This document shows positions 8,278 through 15,663 of a stretch of DNA of 33,610 nucleotides, one piece after another. The notes beneath the pieces were generated by a model. That model had not been told where the DNA came from. It ran no database searches and saw only the letters and a program-made list of their open reading frames with translations. This DNA comes from Aquisalimonas sp. (GTDB lineage: Bacteria; Pseudomonadota; Gammaproteobacteria; Nitrococcales; Aquisalimonadaceae): positions 1 through 33,610 of the forward strand of contig NZ_SKOG01000066.1 of assembly GCF_007120195.1 (NCBI RefSeq), in the 5' to 3' direction. Both the position numbers and the translations under genes were made by a program. The first letter of the stretch is position 1. The number at the start of each line of letters is the position of its first letter.

Positions 8278-8751
8278 TTACGCGAAGCCCGGCGGATTCC
8301 ACTCGTCCATCATCCGGCGGCGCGCGGCCTCCAGGCGCTCAGACATGAGGCCGGAGAACTTCTTCAGCACCGCATAACCGAACGCCGGATCTTCCTCGCA
8401 ATGCGACAGGACGGCGGCGCCGTCGAATTCCAGGATTTCCGTATTCGTTTCGGCACGGGCCTGGAACGTCCATTCGTATGGCGGGATGAGCCACGACCAG
8501 CCCACGACCTGTCCCTGGCCCAAGCGCTGAATTTCCAGTGAGGGGCCTGAAATCGCTGGGATCTCGATGAGGATCTCACCGCTTAGCACGAGGTAAAACG
8601 CGTCCGCCCCGTCACCTTGACGGAACAACACATTACCTTTCGGGACCAATTGCGTCGTAGCGCAACCGCTTAGGTACTGGATCACCGTTTCATCGAGATC
8701 CGAGAAAAATGAGTGCTGCTGTAGCTGCGCGGTAATGTCGGGGTTCGTCAT
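8278..8751 (-). CDS. single-domain cyclic-nucleotide-binding-fold protein
   Basis: A 157-residue protein with a CRP-type beta-barrel: the FRQGDGADAFYLVLSGEI block (residues 43-60) is characteristic. It has no helix-turn-helix, so it is not a conventional transcription factor. Where CRP has its phosphate-binding cassette (G-E-L...R-S), this protein reads GWSWLIPPYEW (84-94), lacking the Glu and Arg that bind cAMP. The same motif occurs in the 156-residue protein inside the hydrogenase operon (15663-16133), so the two are paralogues. It converges with nrdJ. The ligand and partner are unknown. Confidence 0.85.
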   Translation of the reverse strand: MTNPDITAQLQQHSFFSDLDETVIQYLSGCATTQLVPKGNVLFRQGDGADAFYLVLSGEILIEIPAISGPSLEIQRLGQGQVVGWSWLIPPYEWTFQARAETNTEILEFDGAAVLSHCEEDPAFGYAVLKKFSGLMSERLEAARRRMMDEWNPPGFA

Positions 8752-8787
8752 GGCATGGCTCCTGATTCTACGTGCGTTCTTTCCCGG

Positions 8788-8928
8788 TCAAAGCTCGGCC
8801 CAGTCCACGCAGGCAAGGAGCCGGGAGCGTTGATGCTGGGGTTCATTGCGGGCGATCTCCTCCAGGCAGGCCTCGCACATACCAAAGCGTTGTATCCACT
8901 TGAAGTCGCTCGTCTCCGGCTGCTGCAT
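8788..8928 (-). CDS. possible small cysteine-containing protein, 46 aa
   Basis: A short frame ahead of the cNMP-domain gene and on the same strand, ending 36 bases before it. It contains a C-E-A-C pair (residues 18-21) and a third cysteine near residue 40 (LLACVDWAEL). Its composition is protein-like rather than arginine-rich shadow. No good ribosome site is seen, so translation is uncertain. I do not recognise a family. Confidence 0.35.
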   Translation of the reverse strand: MQQPETSDFKWIQRFGMCEACLEEIARNEPQHQRSRLLACVDWAEL

Positions 8929-8991
8929 CGTCCATCATGGGCGCAGTCCTGCCACAGCGCATTGGTTCCGGGCGCAAGTATCGGTCATGAA

Positions 8992-10146
8992 CTAACTGAC
9001 CCGCCGGTAGCCGCCCACGAGGCCGCGCTTGGACAGCACCAGCTGCCAGAGCTGCACCTGCCGGGCGCGGAACATACCAGCGCAGCTTAGCAGGTAGTAG
9101 CGCCACATGCGGTAGAAGCGGTCGCCGTAGCGGTCCCGGAAGCGCGGCCAGGCGGCCTCGAAGTTCCGGTGCCAAGCCATGAGTGTGTGGTCGTAATCAG
9201 CGCCGAAGTTGTGGAGGTCCTCGATCACGGCCAGATCCTCCGCGGCATCGCTAATCTGCACCAACGCCGGGAGGTCCCCGTTTCGGAAGATGTACTTGTC
9301 GAGCCAGGGGTCTGGTGCGGCGACGCGCTTGTTCTTGCCGATGGTGTGCAGCATGCATAGCCCATCATCACTGAGGCAGCGATGGACGGTTTCCATGAAC
9401 GTGCGGTGATTCTTCCGCCCCACGTGCTCCAAGATGCCGATACCAACGACGCGGTCGAAGGTCTCGTCTAACTCGCGGTAGTCCTGGAACCGAAACTCCA
9501 CGGGCAGTCCCTGGCAGCGCTCGCTGCCCAGCCGCACCTGCTCTTGGGAGATGGTCAGCCCCACGCACTCCACCCCGTAGTGCTCGGCGGCGTATTCCAT
9601 AAAGCTGCCCCAGCCGCAACCGATGTCGAGCACGCGCATGCCCGACTGCAGGGCGAGCTTGCGGCAGATCAAGTCCAGCTTTGCCCCCTGGGCGTCGTCC
9701 AAATTGTCGGCGTTGCGCCAGTAGCCGCTAGTGTAGGTCATGCGCCGGTCCAGCATGGCCTCGTAGAAGTCGTTGCCCAGGTCGTAGTGGGCCTCCCCCA
9801 CCTGCCGGGCGCGGCGAAGGCTCTGGAGGTTGAGCAGTCGCGCGCGCAGGGAGTGGAAAATCAGCCGCAGCGGTTGGAACTGTTCCTGGATCCCGGACCG
9901 CAGCAGGCGGTAGAAGAACTCGTCCAGCTGTTCAACATCCCAGTCGCCGTCCATGTACGCTTCACCCAGCCCGAGGTTGCCGTAGGCCAGGGCGCGCTCG
10001 GGGGCGTTGTCGGCGTGGAGCTGGATGTCCCAGGGGCGGTCACCGTTGACGCGGATGTCCGCCCGTTCCAGCAGGTCTTGCATGAGAGGGTCCAGGCCAC
10101 TGCCGTGACGTTGTGGGCGCAGCCGTGTACTGGTGTTGACTGCCAT
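8992..10146 (-). CDS. cfa: cyclopropane-fatty-acyl-phospholipid synthase
   Basis: A 384-residue SAM-dependent enzyme that converts cis double bonds of membrane phospholipid acyl chains to cyclopropane rings, a stationary-phase and stress modification. SAM motif I is VLDIGCGWGS (172-181), preceded by the family block AHYDLGNDFYEAMLDRRMTY and followed by GIGILEHVGRKN. Length is normal. The start at 10146 has GGAGG five bases upstream. A 19-bp tandem repeat occupies its leader. The first 60 codons are duplicated as a frameshifted relic at 12458-12638. Immediately upstream lies the C-terminal scrap of an FNR-like gene, so the ancestral order was crp then cfa. Confidence 0.93.
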   Translation of the reverse strand: MAVNTSTRLRPQRHGSGLDPLMQDLLERADIRVNGDRPWDIQLHADNAPERALAYGNLGLGEAYMDGDWDVEQLDEFFYRLLRSGIQEQFQPLRLIFHSLRARLLNLQSLRRARQVGEAHYDLGNDFYEAMLDRRMTYTSGYWRNADNLDDAQGAKLDLICRKLALQSGMRVLDIGCGWGSFMEYAAEHYGVECVGLTISQEQVRLGSERCQGLPVEFRFQDYRELDETFDRVVGIGILEHVGRKNHRTFMETVHRCLSDDGLCMLHTIGKNKRVAAPDPWLDKYIFRNGDLPALVQISDAAEDLAVIEDLHNFGADYDHTLMAWHRNFEAAWPRFRDRYGDRFYRMWRYYLLSCAGMFRARQVQLWQLVLSKRGLVGGYRRVS

Positions 10147-10171
10147 GGCAACCTCCAATGTATGAGGCTTT

Positions 10172-10209
10172 GGTATTTGCCCACCGCCGTGGTATTTGCC
10201 CACCGCCGT
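10172..10209. repeat. 19-bp perfect tandem duplication in the cfa leader
   Basis: GGTATTTGCCCACCGCCGT occurs twice back to back (10172-10190 and 10191-10209), 26 bases upstream of the cfa start. This could alter spacing in the cfa promoter or leader. Confidence 0.8.
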
Positions 10210-10258
10210 GTTACTGGAGGTGTATTAACGGGCATAGTGTCGCGCCTGGGTTTTACTG

Positions 10259-10375
10259 TCATGCGTTTCCGTAGGCAATGCGCCGCAAATTTGCCCGGTC
10301 AACAACCACGATGTGCTTACCTTTGGCTTGCACAGTATCGTGGTGAAGAGACACCTAGAAATGAGGGGATCCCCG
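10259..10375 (-). pseudogene. FNR-like regulator relic with large internal deletion
   Basis: On the minus strand, 10318-10259 encodes KHIVVVDRANLRRIAYGNA and stop, matching the last ~20 residues of the intact regulator at 12684-13373 (NHIVVLDPADLRRIANGNA). Directly before it, 10340-10375 matches the DNA upstream of the intact gene (13440-13478), including the palindrome GGGGATCCCC (10365-10374; 13467-13476 in the other copy). Essentially the whole coding region has been deleted between these ends. Confidence 0.75.
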
Positions 10376-10510
10376 TAATAGCGGGATCGACAGCGCGCTT
10401 CGTACGGCTTCGTCGTCATCGACAACAATCGGATTCGCCACCTTCTCCAGCCCCCTGTCCTCGGCTGTCCAAAGCGTGGACGGAGCCTTCGGACGCGTCA
10501 GTGAAGGCGG

Positions 10511-11155
10511 TCATGTCTTGCGTATCGATGATTCCCCGAGGAGCCGGTCCCAGCAGCGGACGAGTTCTGCCGCGGAGCGCAGGCCCAGCTTCCGCATGGC
10601 ACGACCGCGATGGACTTCCACCGTGCGCTCGCTGATCCCGAGTTCCAGGCCGATCACCATGTTCGTCTTCCCGGCGGCGGCGAATCTGGCCACCTCGAGT
10701 TCTCGTGCGCTCAGCGCGGGAAGACCACGCCGGAATGCCTTGTCCCGCTCGTCGCTCGAGAGCTGCTGTTCATGCCGCTTGATGGCGTCCCACACGCACT
10801 TGACGAGCTCATTCGTTTCGAAGCCCGGTTTTTGCAGGAAATCCGTCGCCCCCCGCTGGACCGCCCGTACCGCCGTTGGTACGTCGGCTTTTCCGGTAAG
10901 GAAAATGACGGGAACCCACCAGCCTTGCGCCTGCATTCGTTCCTGGACCTCGATGCCGTCCATCCCCGGCATTTTCAGGTCCAGCAGGACGCACGCAGGC
11001 TCCTCTGGTGCTTCCGTCGCCAGAAACGCCCTGCCGTCGGCAAAGGTACGGGGGTGCAGCCCGGCCAACCGGAAAAGCAGGGACAGGCTCTCCCGAATGC
11101 TGGCATCATCGTCGACGATGAATACGGTCGGCATTTCCCAGCCCAGACCACTCAT
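10511..11155 (-). CDS. fixJ: FixJ-like response regulator with LuxR-type DNA-binding domain
   Basis: A 214-residue regulator. Receiver domain: acidic Asp15-Asp16-Asp17, phospho-acceptor Asp59 (CVLLDLKMPGMDG), Thr87, Lys109. Output domain about 145-205: LSARELEVARFAAAGKTNMV, then ISERTVEVHRGRAMRKLGLR, the LuxR/FixJ helix-turn-helix. I chose the start at 11155 (MSGLGWEMPTVF) because it overlaps the end of the decayed fixL upstream, as in the other copy. FixJ is activated by FixL when oxygen is low and switches on fixK-type regulators; the FNR-like gene at 12684-13373 is a candidate target. Its own kinase is a relic, so the intact kinase at 3307-4857 probably serves it. Confidence 0.9.
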   Translation of the reverse strand: MSGLGWEMPTVFIVDDDASIRESLSLLFRLAGLHPRTFADGRAFLATEAPEEPACVLLDLKMPGMDGIEVQERMQAQGWWVPVIFLTGKADVPTAVRAVQRGATDFLQKPGFETNELVKCVWDAIKRHEQQLSSDERDKAFRRGLPALSARELEVARFAAAGKTNMVIGLELGISERTVEVHRGRAMRKLGLRSAAELVRCWDRLLGESSIRKT

Positions 11156-11546
11156 CACGCAGTTGCGGCAGAATGAACCGGAATGCGGCACCCCCTACCG
11201 GGACGCTGCTCCGCTGCAATTTTGTCTATCGTGCCTCTCGACAATGGCGCGGCACAACGGCAGGCGCTGGCCCATTCCGGAGAATCTGGTGGTGAAATAC
11301 GGGGTAAAGAGGGAGTCGGCCTGCCCTTCGGGACGCCCCGGGCCGGCATCCAGAACCGCGATCTCGCACCACGAACGAGTGACGTAGGCGCACGTCACCA
11401 CCGTACAACACACGCTGTCCTTCCACCTACTTCATGGCGCCGAGGGCGTTGTCGATCAGGTTGTATATCGTCTGCTCGATCTGCGCCCGATTGACCCGGA
11501 TACGACACTCGCGGTCCGCATAGCGGCGCTCCACGGTCACGCCGGC
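11156..11546 (-). pseudogene. FixL-like kinase relic (C-terminal ATPase domain, frameshifted)
   Basis: Minus-strand frames recover the kinase C-terminus in pieces: IEQTIYNLIDNALGAMK then stop, matching the N-box of the intact kinase; in another frame SWCEIAVLDAGPG and SLFTPYFTT, matching SWCEIEILDTGPG and KLFTPYFTT; and finally GAAFRFILPQLR, matching the last strand. The PAS domains and histidine box are gone. The order fixL then fixJ and the overlap with fixJ are retained. Confidence 0.8.
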
Positions 11547-11797
11547 TTATCCGATGAGGATATGGTTCGAGAGGCAGCGCTCTTTAGTATATACGAATCA
11601 AGCTAACATACGCCTTGAAGGCGTCACAGACAAGAGGGGACGCATAAAGGCAAGCAGACGTTCCGCTGGGTTACGGGTCATGCGGGGTGAGCCTGGAAAG
11701 TGCGACCCAGAGGAGTATCCGGAGAAATCGATGGGGGTCGTTCAGGAAATAGACGCAGCCCGCCATGTCGATAGCAGGCCGCTACGCTTCAATCGAT

Positions 11798-12301
11798 TCA
11801 CTTTACCTCGACGCGCCGGCGATGGGATTCCTTGCGCTTCGGTAGCGTGAGCTCAAGAATACCGTCGCTGAACTTCGCCGAGGCACTGTCGGCATCCACC
11901 GCTCCTGGGAGTGCCACGGTTCGCGTGAAGGAGCCCTGGGCGATTTCCCGGCGATAATAGTCGCTATCCTCGTCCTCGCTTTCACGCCGGCTCTGCCCCT
12001 TGACGGTGACCGTGTGCTCGTTCACGGAAACATCAAGATCCTTGCGTTCGATGCCCGGCAGCTCGGCACGCACCAGGATTTCCTTTTCACGGTCAACGAC
12101 ATCGACTTTTGGTGGCCGCGACGGGGCACTTGCCAGCACCGCGTCCCACAGCGGGAACTCCGCCAGCATCGAGCGCCGCGGCCCCCCGAAGAATCGATCG
12201 AAGAGTTGTTCGACGTCCTCCAAAGGGTTCATGCCACGTGCCGTGGACACCGGTTTACGCGCCTCCGGGCTCGGGGTGGATTTCTGCGGGGTGTTGGCCA
12301 T
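11798..12301 (-). CDS. hsp20: Hsp20/alpha-crystallin small heat-shock protein
   Basis: A 167-residue ATP-independent holdase chaperone. The N-terminal arm has NPLEDVEQLFDRFFGGPRR (about 25-43). The alpha-crystallin domain spans about 62-160: KVDVVDREKEILVRAELPGI, then ISV-type strands, and the diagnostic GILELTLPK near 147-155. The start at 12301 has GGAGG eight bases upstream. An FNR-type box (12421-12434) with a TATAGG -10 candidate lies upstream, so induction at low oxygen is likely, comparable to HspX of the mycobacterial DosR regulon. The gene sits between the fixL relic and the cfa relic. Confidence 0.93.
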   Translation of the reverse strand: MANTPQKSTPSPEARKPVSTARGMNPLEDVEQLFDRFFGGPRRSMLAEFPLWDAVLASAPSRPPKVDVVDREKEILVRAELPGIERKDLDVSVNEHTVTVKGQSRRESEDEDSDYYRREIAQGSFTRTVALPGAVDADSASAKFSDGILELTLPKRKESHRRRVEVK

Positions 12302-12420
12302 GGAAAAAGCCTCCGTCTCGGGGAGTCAGGGTCAGCTAAGCAGTGAAGAAGGCGATGCCCCGCCGACCGTCAAGGGCAATCGCCACGACATCAGCCTATA
12401 CCCGGCATCCCGCCATGGCG

Positions 12421-12434
12421 TTGATACTTGTCAA
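12421..12434. promoter_or_regulatory. FNR/FixK box upstream of hsp20
   Basis: TTGATACTTGTCAA fits TTGAT-N4-RTCAA. Reading toward hsp20 (minus strand), a TATAGG -10 candidate at 12400-12395 places the transcription start near 12388 and the box centre near -40, close to the class II activator position. Confidence 0.65.
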
Positions 12435-12457
12435 CTGACGCCGGATTTCCGGGGACC

Positions 12458-12638
12458 CAGCCCCAGGTTGCCGTGGCCAAGGCGCGCTCGGGGACGTCGC
12501 CGGCGTGGAGCTGGATGTCCCAGGGACGGTCACCGTTGACGCGGATGTCCGCCCGTTCCAGCAGATCCTGCATGAGACGGTCCAGGCCACTGCCCGTGCG
12601 GCTTGGGTGCGCAGACGGATCATGGCGTTGGCCGACAT
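12458..12638 (-). pseudogene. cfa 5' fragment, duplicated and frameshifted
   Basis: Nearly identical over long stretches to the first ~180 bases of the intact cfa gene (9976-10146), including its GGAGG ribosome site and the segment MQDLLERADIRVNGDRPWDI. A single-base change in length early in the gene shifts the frame, and the match ends near 12458. It lies directly downstream of the intact FNR-like gene, the same order as in the other copy. Confidence 0.85.
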
Positions 12639-12683
12639 GGCAACCTCCACCACGGTGCAGTGCAACCTGATCCAGCGTTTCCG

Positions 12684-13373
12684 TTACGCGTTGCCGTTGG
12701 CAATGCGTCGCAGATCGGCCGGATCGAGAACCACAATATGGTTCTCATTCATTTTCAGGATGTGCTTTTTGCGCAGACTGCCGAAAGCACGAGACAGGGT
12801 CTCCGCAGCAATACCCAGATAGTGCGCCAGATCCCGGCGTCCGAACGGCAGCAGAAACTCCTGCTCCTTGCATCCGCGTTGGGCCTGCTGGTCACCGTAG
12901 TGAACGAGAAAACGGGCGAGCCTGGCCTGCGCTGACCCACGGTTCATCTCCAGAACCTGCGCGGACAGCGACAGCTCGCGATAGAATCCCATCAAAATCG
13001 TCTCGGTAATGCCAAGCATCCCAGGCCCCCCTTCAACCGGCCCCTGCTCCGTCATTTTCCAGACTTTCGCCGTATCGACGGCGACGATCGAAGACACCGC
13101 TCCGCGTCGAGCCAACCCCTCGAAACCAAGCACGTCACCGGTAGAATACAACCTCATCACCCGTTCGAAACCGTCCTCATCGGTGTTGTACCCCTTGAGG
13201 GCACCCGTGATGACCATGTAAGGCCCCGCGATGCTATCTCCGGCGTGGTAGAGATGCTCGCCCTTGGCCAGAACGCGGCCGGTGTACCCCGTTTGCGTGC
13301 CAGCCGTCCCGCGGGAGCGAATCGGCGAAGAAAGCGGGAGGGGTGTGTTGATCGGGATGACGTGTCCGTGCAT
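12684..13373 (-). CDS. CRP/FNR-family regulator (FixK/Dnr-like, no Fe-S cysteines)
   Basis: A 229-residue CRP/FNR-fold activator. Sensor barrel about 30-125 (EHLYHAGDSIAGPYMVITGA); helix-turn-helix about 178-205 (GRRDLAHYLGIAAETLSRAF). The recognition helix has Glu191, Ser194 and Arg195, the E-x-x-S-R pattern of FNR that reads TTGAT-N4-ATCAA. Only one cysteine (Cys168) is present, so it cannot hold the oxygen-labile [4Fe-4S] cluster of FNR; like FixK it probably depends on FixLJ for its oxygen response. I chose the ATG at 13373 (AGGAG nine bases before); an ATG two codons earlier is also possible, and the frame is open to 13559. Boxes of its predicted type precede hsp20, the PRTase/nrdJ pair and the hydrogenase operon. 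Confidence 0.9.
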   Translation of the reverse strand: MHGHVIPINTPLPLSSPIRSRGTAGTQTGYTGRVLAKGEHLYHAGDSIAGPYMVITGALKGYNTDEDGFERVMRLYSTGDVLGFEGLARRGAVSSIVAVDTAKVWKMTEQGPVEGGPGMLGITETILMGFYRELSLSAQVLEMNRGSAQARLARFLVHYGDQQAQRGCKEQEFLLPFGRRDLAHYLGIAAETLSRAFGSLRKKHILKMNENHIVVLDPADLRRIANGNA

Positions 13374-13515
13374 CTGCATTCTCTCCTGTTGGCCCATGGA
13401 CTCACGGCGAGACCAATGTCCGTTCACTGCCGGTAAGTGTAGTGGCGGAGAGATGCCTCGAAATGAGGGGATCCCCGTACTGGGATGGACGCAGGACAGG
13501 CAAACGGGGCCACGA

Positions 13516-13794
13516 TTAGCGGATGCGGTATCGATGCAATCCGGCATCGACGTCATCAATGAAAATTCTTGCCCTGGCTGTCGGGGGCTCGGTGACGTAG
13601 ATCACCCCCACGAACAGCGCCGTGGCCAGAACCAGGCTCCAGATCCCCACCGGCGCGCCCAGGGGGAGAAAAACAACCACGGCAGGGTCAGGGGCCGACA
13701 CCGGGGCCGCCAGAACGAAACCGAGGGCCACCAGGCTCGTGACGAGCATGATCGCCACCTGCAGAACGTCCGTCCACAGGACTGAGCGCAGCCG
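13516..13794 (-). pseudogene. sodium:solute symporter (SSS) relic with internal deletion
   Basis: The minus frame opens with LRSVLWTDVLQVAIMLVTSL, which matches the SSS-family block usually written G-G-x-R-A-V-x-W-T-D-x-x-Q. It then passes to a last hydrophobic helix (GIWSLVLATALFVGVIYVTE) and a charged tail (FIDDVDAGLHR). The N-terminal helices and most of the transporter are missing. A remnant of 80 codons from GTG could still be translated as a two-helix membrane peptide. Confidence 0.6.
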
Positions 13795-13983
13795 TTATAC
13801 CCGCTGTCCCCGAAGTACGTAGTCGATGGCGGTAATCGCCGCAATGGCGAATAGCCTTTAGAAAAGGAACGGACCCAGTAACGCGTCAACTCCCCGGAGC
13901 AGCGCGTACGGCACCACAAAGGCCGCAACCACCAGTACCGCCAACACGACCAGTCCGTGGATGCTACGCCCGGTGTCATTCAT
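13795..13983 (-). pseudogene. small membrane protein preceding the SSS relic, frameshifted
   Basis: ATG at 13983, preceded by AAGGAGG, starts a 41-codon frame with one strong helix (HGLVVLAVLVVAAFVVPYAL) ending in LLGPFLF and a stop at 13858-13860. The next frame continues LFAIAAITAIDYVLRGQRV and stop. Together they would make a ~60-residue two-helix protein of the kind (DUF3311-like) often encoded just before SSS transporters. A short indel near 13860 breaks it. Confidence 0.5.
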
Positions 13984-14147
13984 GGACACGCGACCTCCTT
14001 GCTGTCGCGGCAGTGCTTATCGCACGACAGTAACCGGACATCGAACGCCATCGGGGATTCGACCATTGACTCCCCCTCACGGGTATCGAGGCCCATCGCA
14101 CGGTGAATCAGGCCGCCCGCTCATAGGGCCGCTGACCCTCTCCTTGC

Positions 14148-14188
14148 TTGATCCTGGTCAACTCTGCCCCTTACAGGCCAGTTACGAT
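14148..14188 (+). promoter_or_regulatory. FNR-type promoter of the hydrogenase operon
   Basis: TTGATCCTGGTCAA (14148-14161) fits TTGAT-N4-RTCAA. A -10 candidate TACGAT at 14183-14188 would put the start near 14195 and the box centre near -41, the class II activator spacing. CTATAA at 14192-14197 is an alternative -10. The first ORF starts at 14228. Confidence 0.65.
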
Positions 14189-14227
14189 GGACTATAAGTC
14201 TGATTGGGATCATGTTGAGGGGCCGCT

Positions 14228-14584
14228 ATGCGGCAATGTCTGCGTTTGTTGTCGGCCGGCGCTTTGCTCGCGCCAGCATCCTTGCTTGCCCATGAGGCGC
14301 ACAGCCGGCTCGCGAACTGGCTACCACTTCCATTACCTCACGCCAGATTGCTGCCGGGCCTGCTCCTGCTCTTGGCCGTGTTGCTGCTCGCCATTGTCGG
14401 ACTGGTTGGCTTTGTGCTCCAGCGCATCCGCCACCGTGCTCAAGCAGACGAGGGGCACCGGTCGCAGCGCATACAAATTGGATCAGCACGGGCCCGCCTG
14501 ACTGGCCCCCATTCAGCCGCCGGAGAGCAACCCCCATGTCCACGCCGGCCATTCTCGACCGCAAGGATTTCGATAGCCTGCTAG
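14228..14584 (+). CDS. small membrane protein opening the hydrogenase operon
   Basis: A 118-residue frame with a signal-like N-terminus (LLSAGALLAPASLLAHEAH), a strong helix at about 43-67 (LLPGLLLLLAVLLLAIVGLV) and a basic cytoplasmic tail. A GAGGGG site precedes the ATG. Its end overlaps the beta-subunit gene by 49 bases, and its last ~35 residues look like a shadow, so the true tail or status is uncertain. I do not recognise a family. It could anchor or assist the hydrogenase, but no evidence beyond position supports this. Confidence 0.5.
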   Translation: MRQCLRLLSAGALLAPASLLAHEAHSRLANWLPLPLPHARLLPGLLLLLAVLLLAIVGLVGFVLQRIRHRAQADEGHRSQRIQIGSARARLTGPHSAAGEQPPCPRRPFSTARISIAC

Positions 14585-15663
14585 GTGCCCTGCGCGACCG
14601 GGGCCATGAGGTCATCGGGCCACGGGTGCGTGACGGTGCGATTGTTTATGACACCGTGGACACGGCCGCCGATCTCCCCGAGGGCTGGACGGATGAGCAC
14701 GAAGGCGGGCATTACCGCCTCAAGCCACGTACGGACAAGGCCCTGTTTGGTTATGTGGTCGGCCCCACCTCATGGAAGAAATTCCTCTTTCCACCGCAAC
14801 AGACAGTGTTCCGTGCCACCCGCGTGGATGGCCAGTTGCGGTTCGAGCCAGGCGTGGTCGATGACCACCCTCGGGCCTTTCTGGGCGTGCGTAGTTGTGA
14901 ACTGCACGCGCTGGCCATCCAGGACAAGGTCTTCATGGCCGGCCCCTATGCCGACACCACCTACCAGCAGCGACGGGAGTCTGTGTTCATTATTGCGGTG
15001 AACTGTGTCGAGGCGGGGGCAACCTGCTTCTGCGTGTCCATGGACACCGGGCCGGCGGTCGGGGCCGGCCATGATCTGGCGCTGACCGAAGTCATCAATG
15101 CCCGCGAGCACTATTTCCTGGTCGAGGCCGGCAGTAATCGCGGCGCGGAACTGCTGGCGGCCGTACCGCACCGGGGCGCCACTGAGCAAGAAATCAACGC
15201 CGCCCGGGGGGGCGTGGCGCAGGCGGCCGAGAGCATGGGCCGCAAGCTGGAGACCGAGGACATCCGGGCTCTGTTGCTGGGCAATCTTGATCACCCGCAC
15301 TGGGACGAGGTTGCCGACCGCTGCCTGAGCTGCGCCAACTGCACCCTGGTCTGTCCGACCTGTTTTTGTTCCAGCGTCGAGGACTCCACCTCACTGGATG
15401 GCGGCGAGGCGGAGCATACCCGGCACTGGGATTCCTGTTTCAATCAGGATTTCTCCTACATCGCCGGCGGCAGTGTGCGCGCCTCCACGGCCTCGCGCTA
15501 TCGCCAATGGCTGACCCACAAGCTGGCGACCTGGTATGACCAGTTCGACAGCTCGGGCTGTGTCGGCTGCGGGAGTTGCATCACCTGGTGCCCGGTGGGT
15601 ATCGACATTACCGCCGAGGTGGCGGCAATTCGCGCCAGTGATCAACGCCGGGGGGACCGCTGA
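14536..15663 (+). CDS. hydB: group 3b [NiFe] hydrogenase beta subunit, 4Fe-4S protein
   Basis: A 375-residue electron-transfer subunit related to sulfhydrogenase beta and to anaerobic sulfite reductase subunit A. The C-terminal half carries two ferredoxin-type cluster motifs: [16 protein letters not shown] starting at Cys263, and [14 protein letters not shown] starting at Cys342. The middle block [17 protein letters not shown] is a family hallmark. GGAGAG precedes the ATG by eight bases. It passes electrons between the delta-subunit clusters and the flavin subunit. It heads the hydrogenase operon and its stop overlaps the start of the next gene. Confidence 0.9.
   Translation: MSTPAILDRKDFDSLLGALRDRGHEVIGPRVRDGAIVYDTVDTAADLPEGWTDEHEGGHYRLKPRTDKALFGYVVGPTSWKKFLFPPQQTVFRATRVDGQLRFEPGVVDDHPRAFLGVRSCELHALAIQDKVFMAGPYADTTYQQRRESVFIIAVNCVEAGATCFCVSMDTGPAVGAGHDLALTEVINAREHYFLVEAGSNRGAELLAAVPHRGATEQEINAARGGVAQAAESMGRKLETEDIRALLLGNLDHPHWDEVADRCLSCANCTLVCPTCFCSSVEDSTSLDGGEAEHTRHWDSCFNQDFSYIAGGSVRASTASRYRQWLTHKLATWYDQFDSSGCVGCGSCITWCPVGIDITAEVAAIRASDQRRGDR

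Noticed and set aside
9544-10635. Plus-strand ORF of 363 codons
   Set aside because: It is antisense to cfa and crosses the regulator relic; a shadow frame of GC-rich coding DNA.
13348-13361. FNR-like sequence TTGATCGGGATGAC
   Set aside because: It lies within the chosen coding region of the FNR-like regulator and matches only one half-site well.
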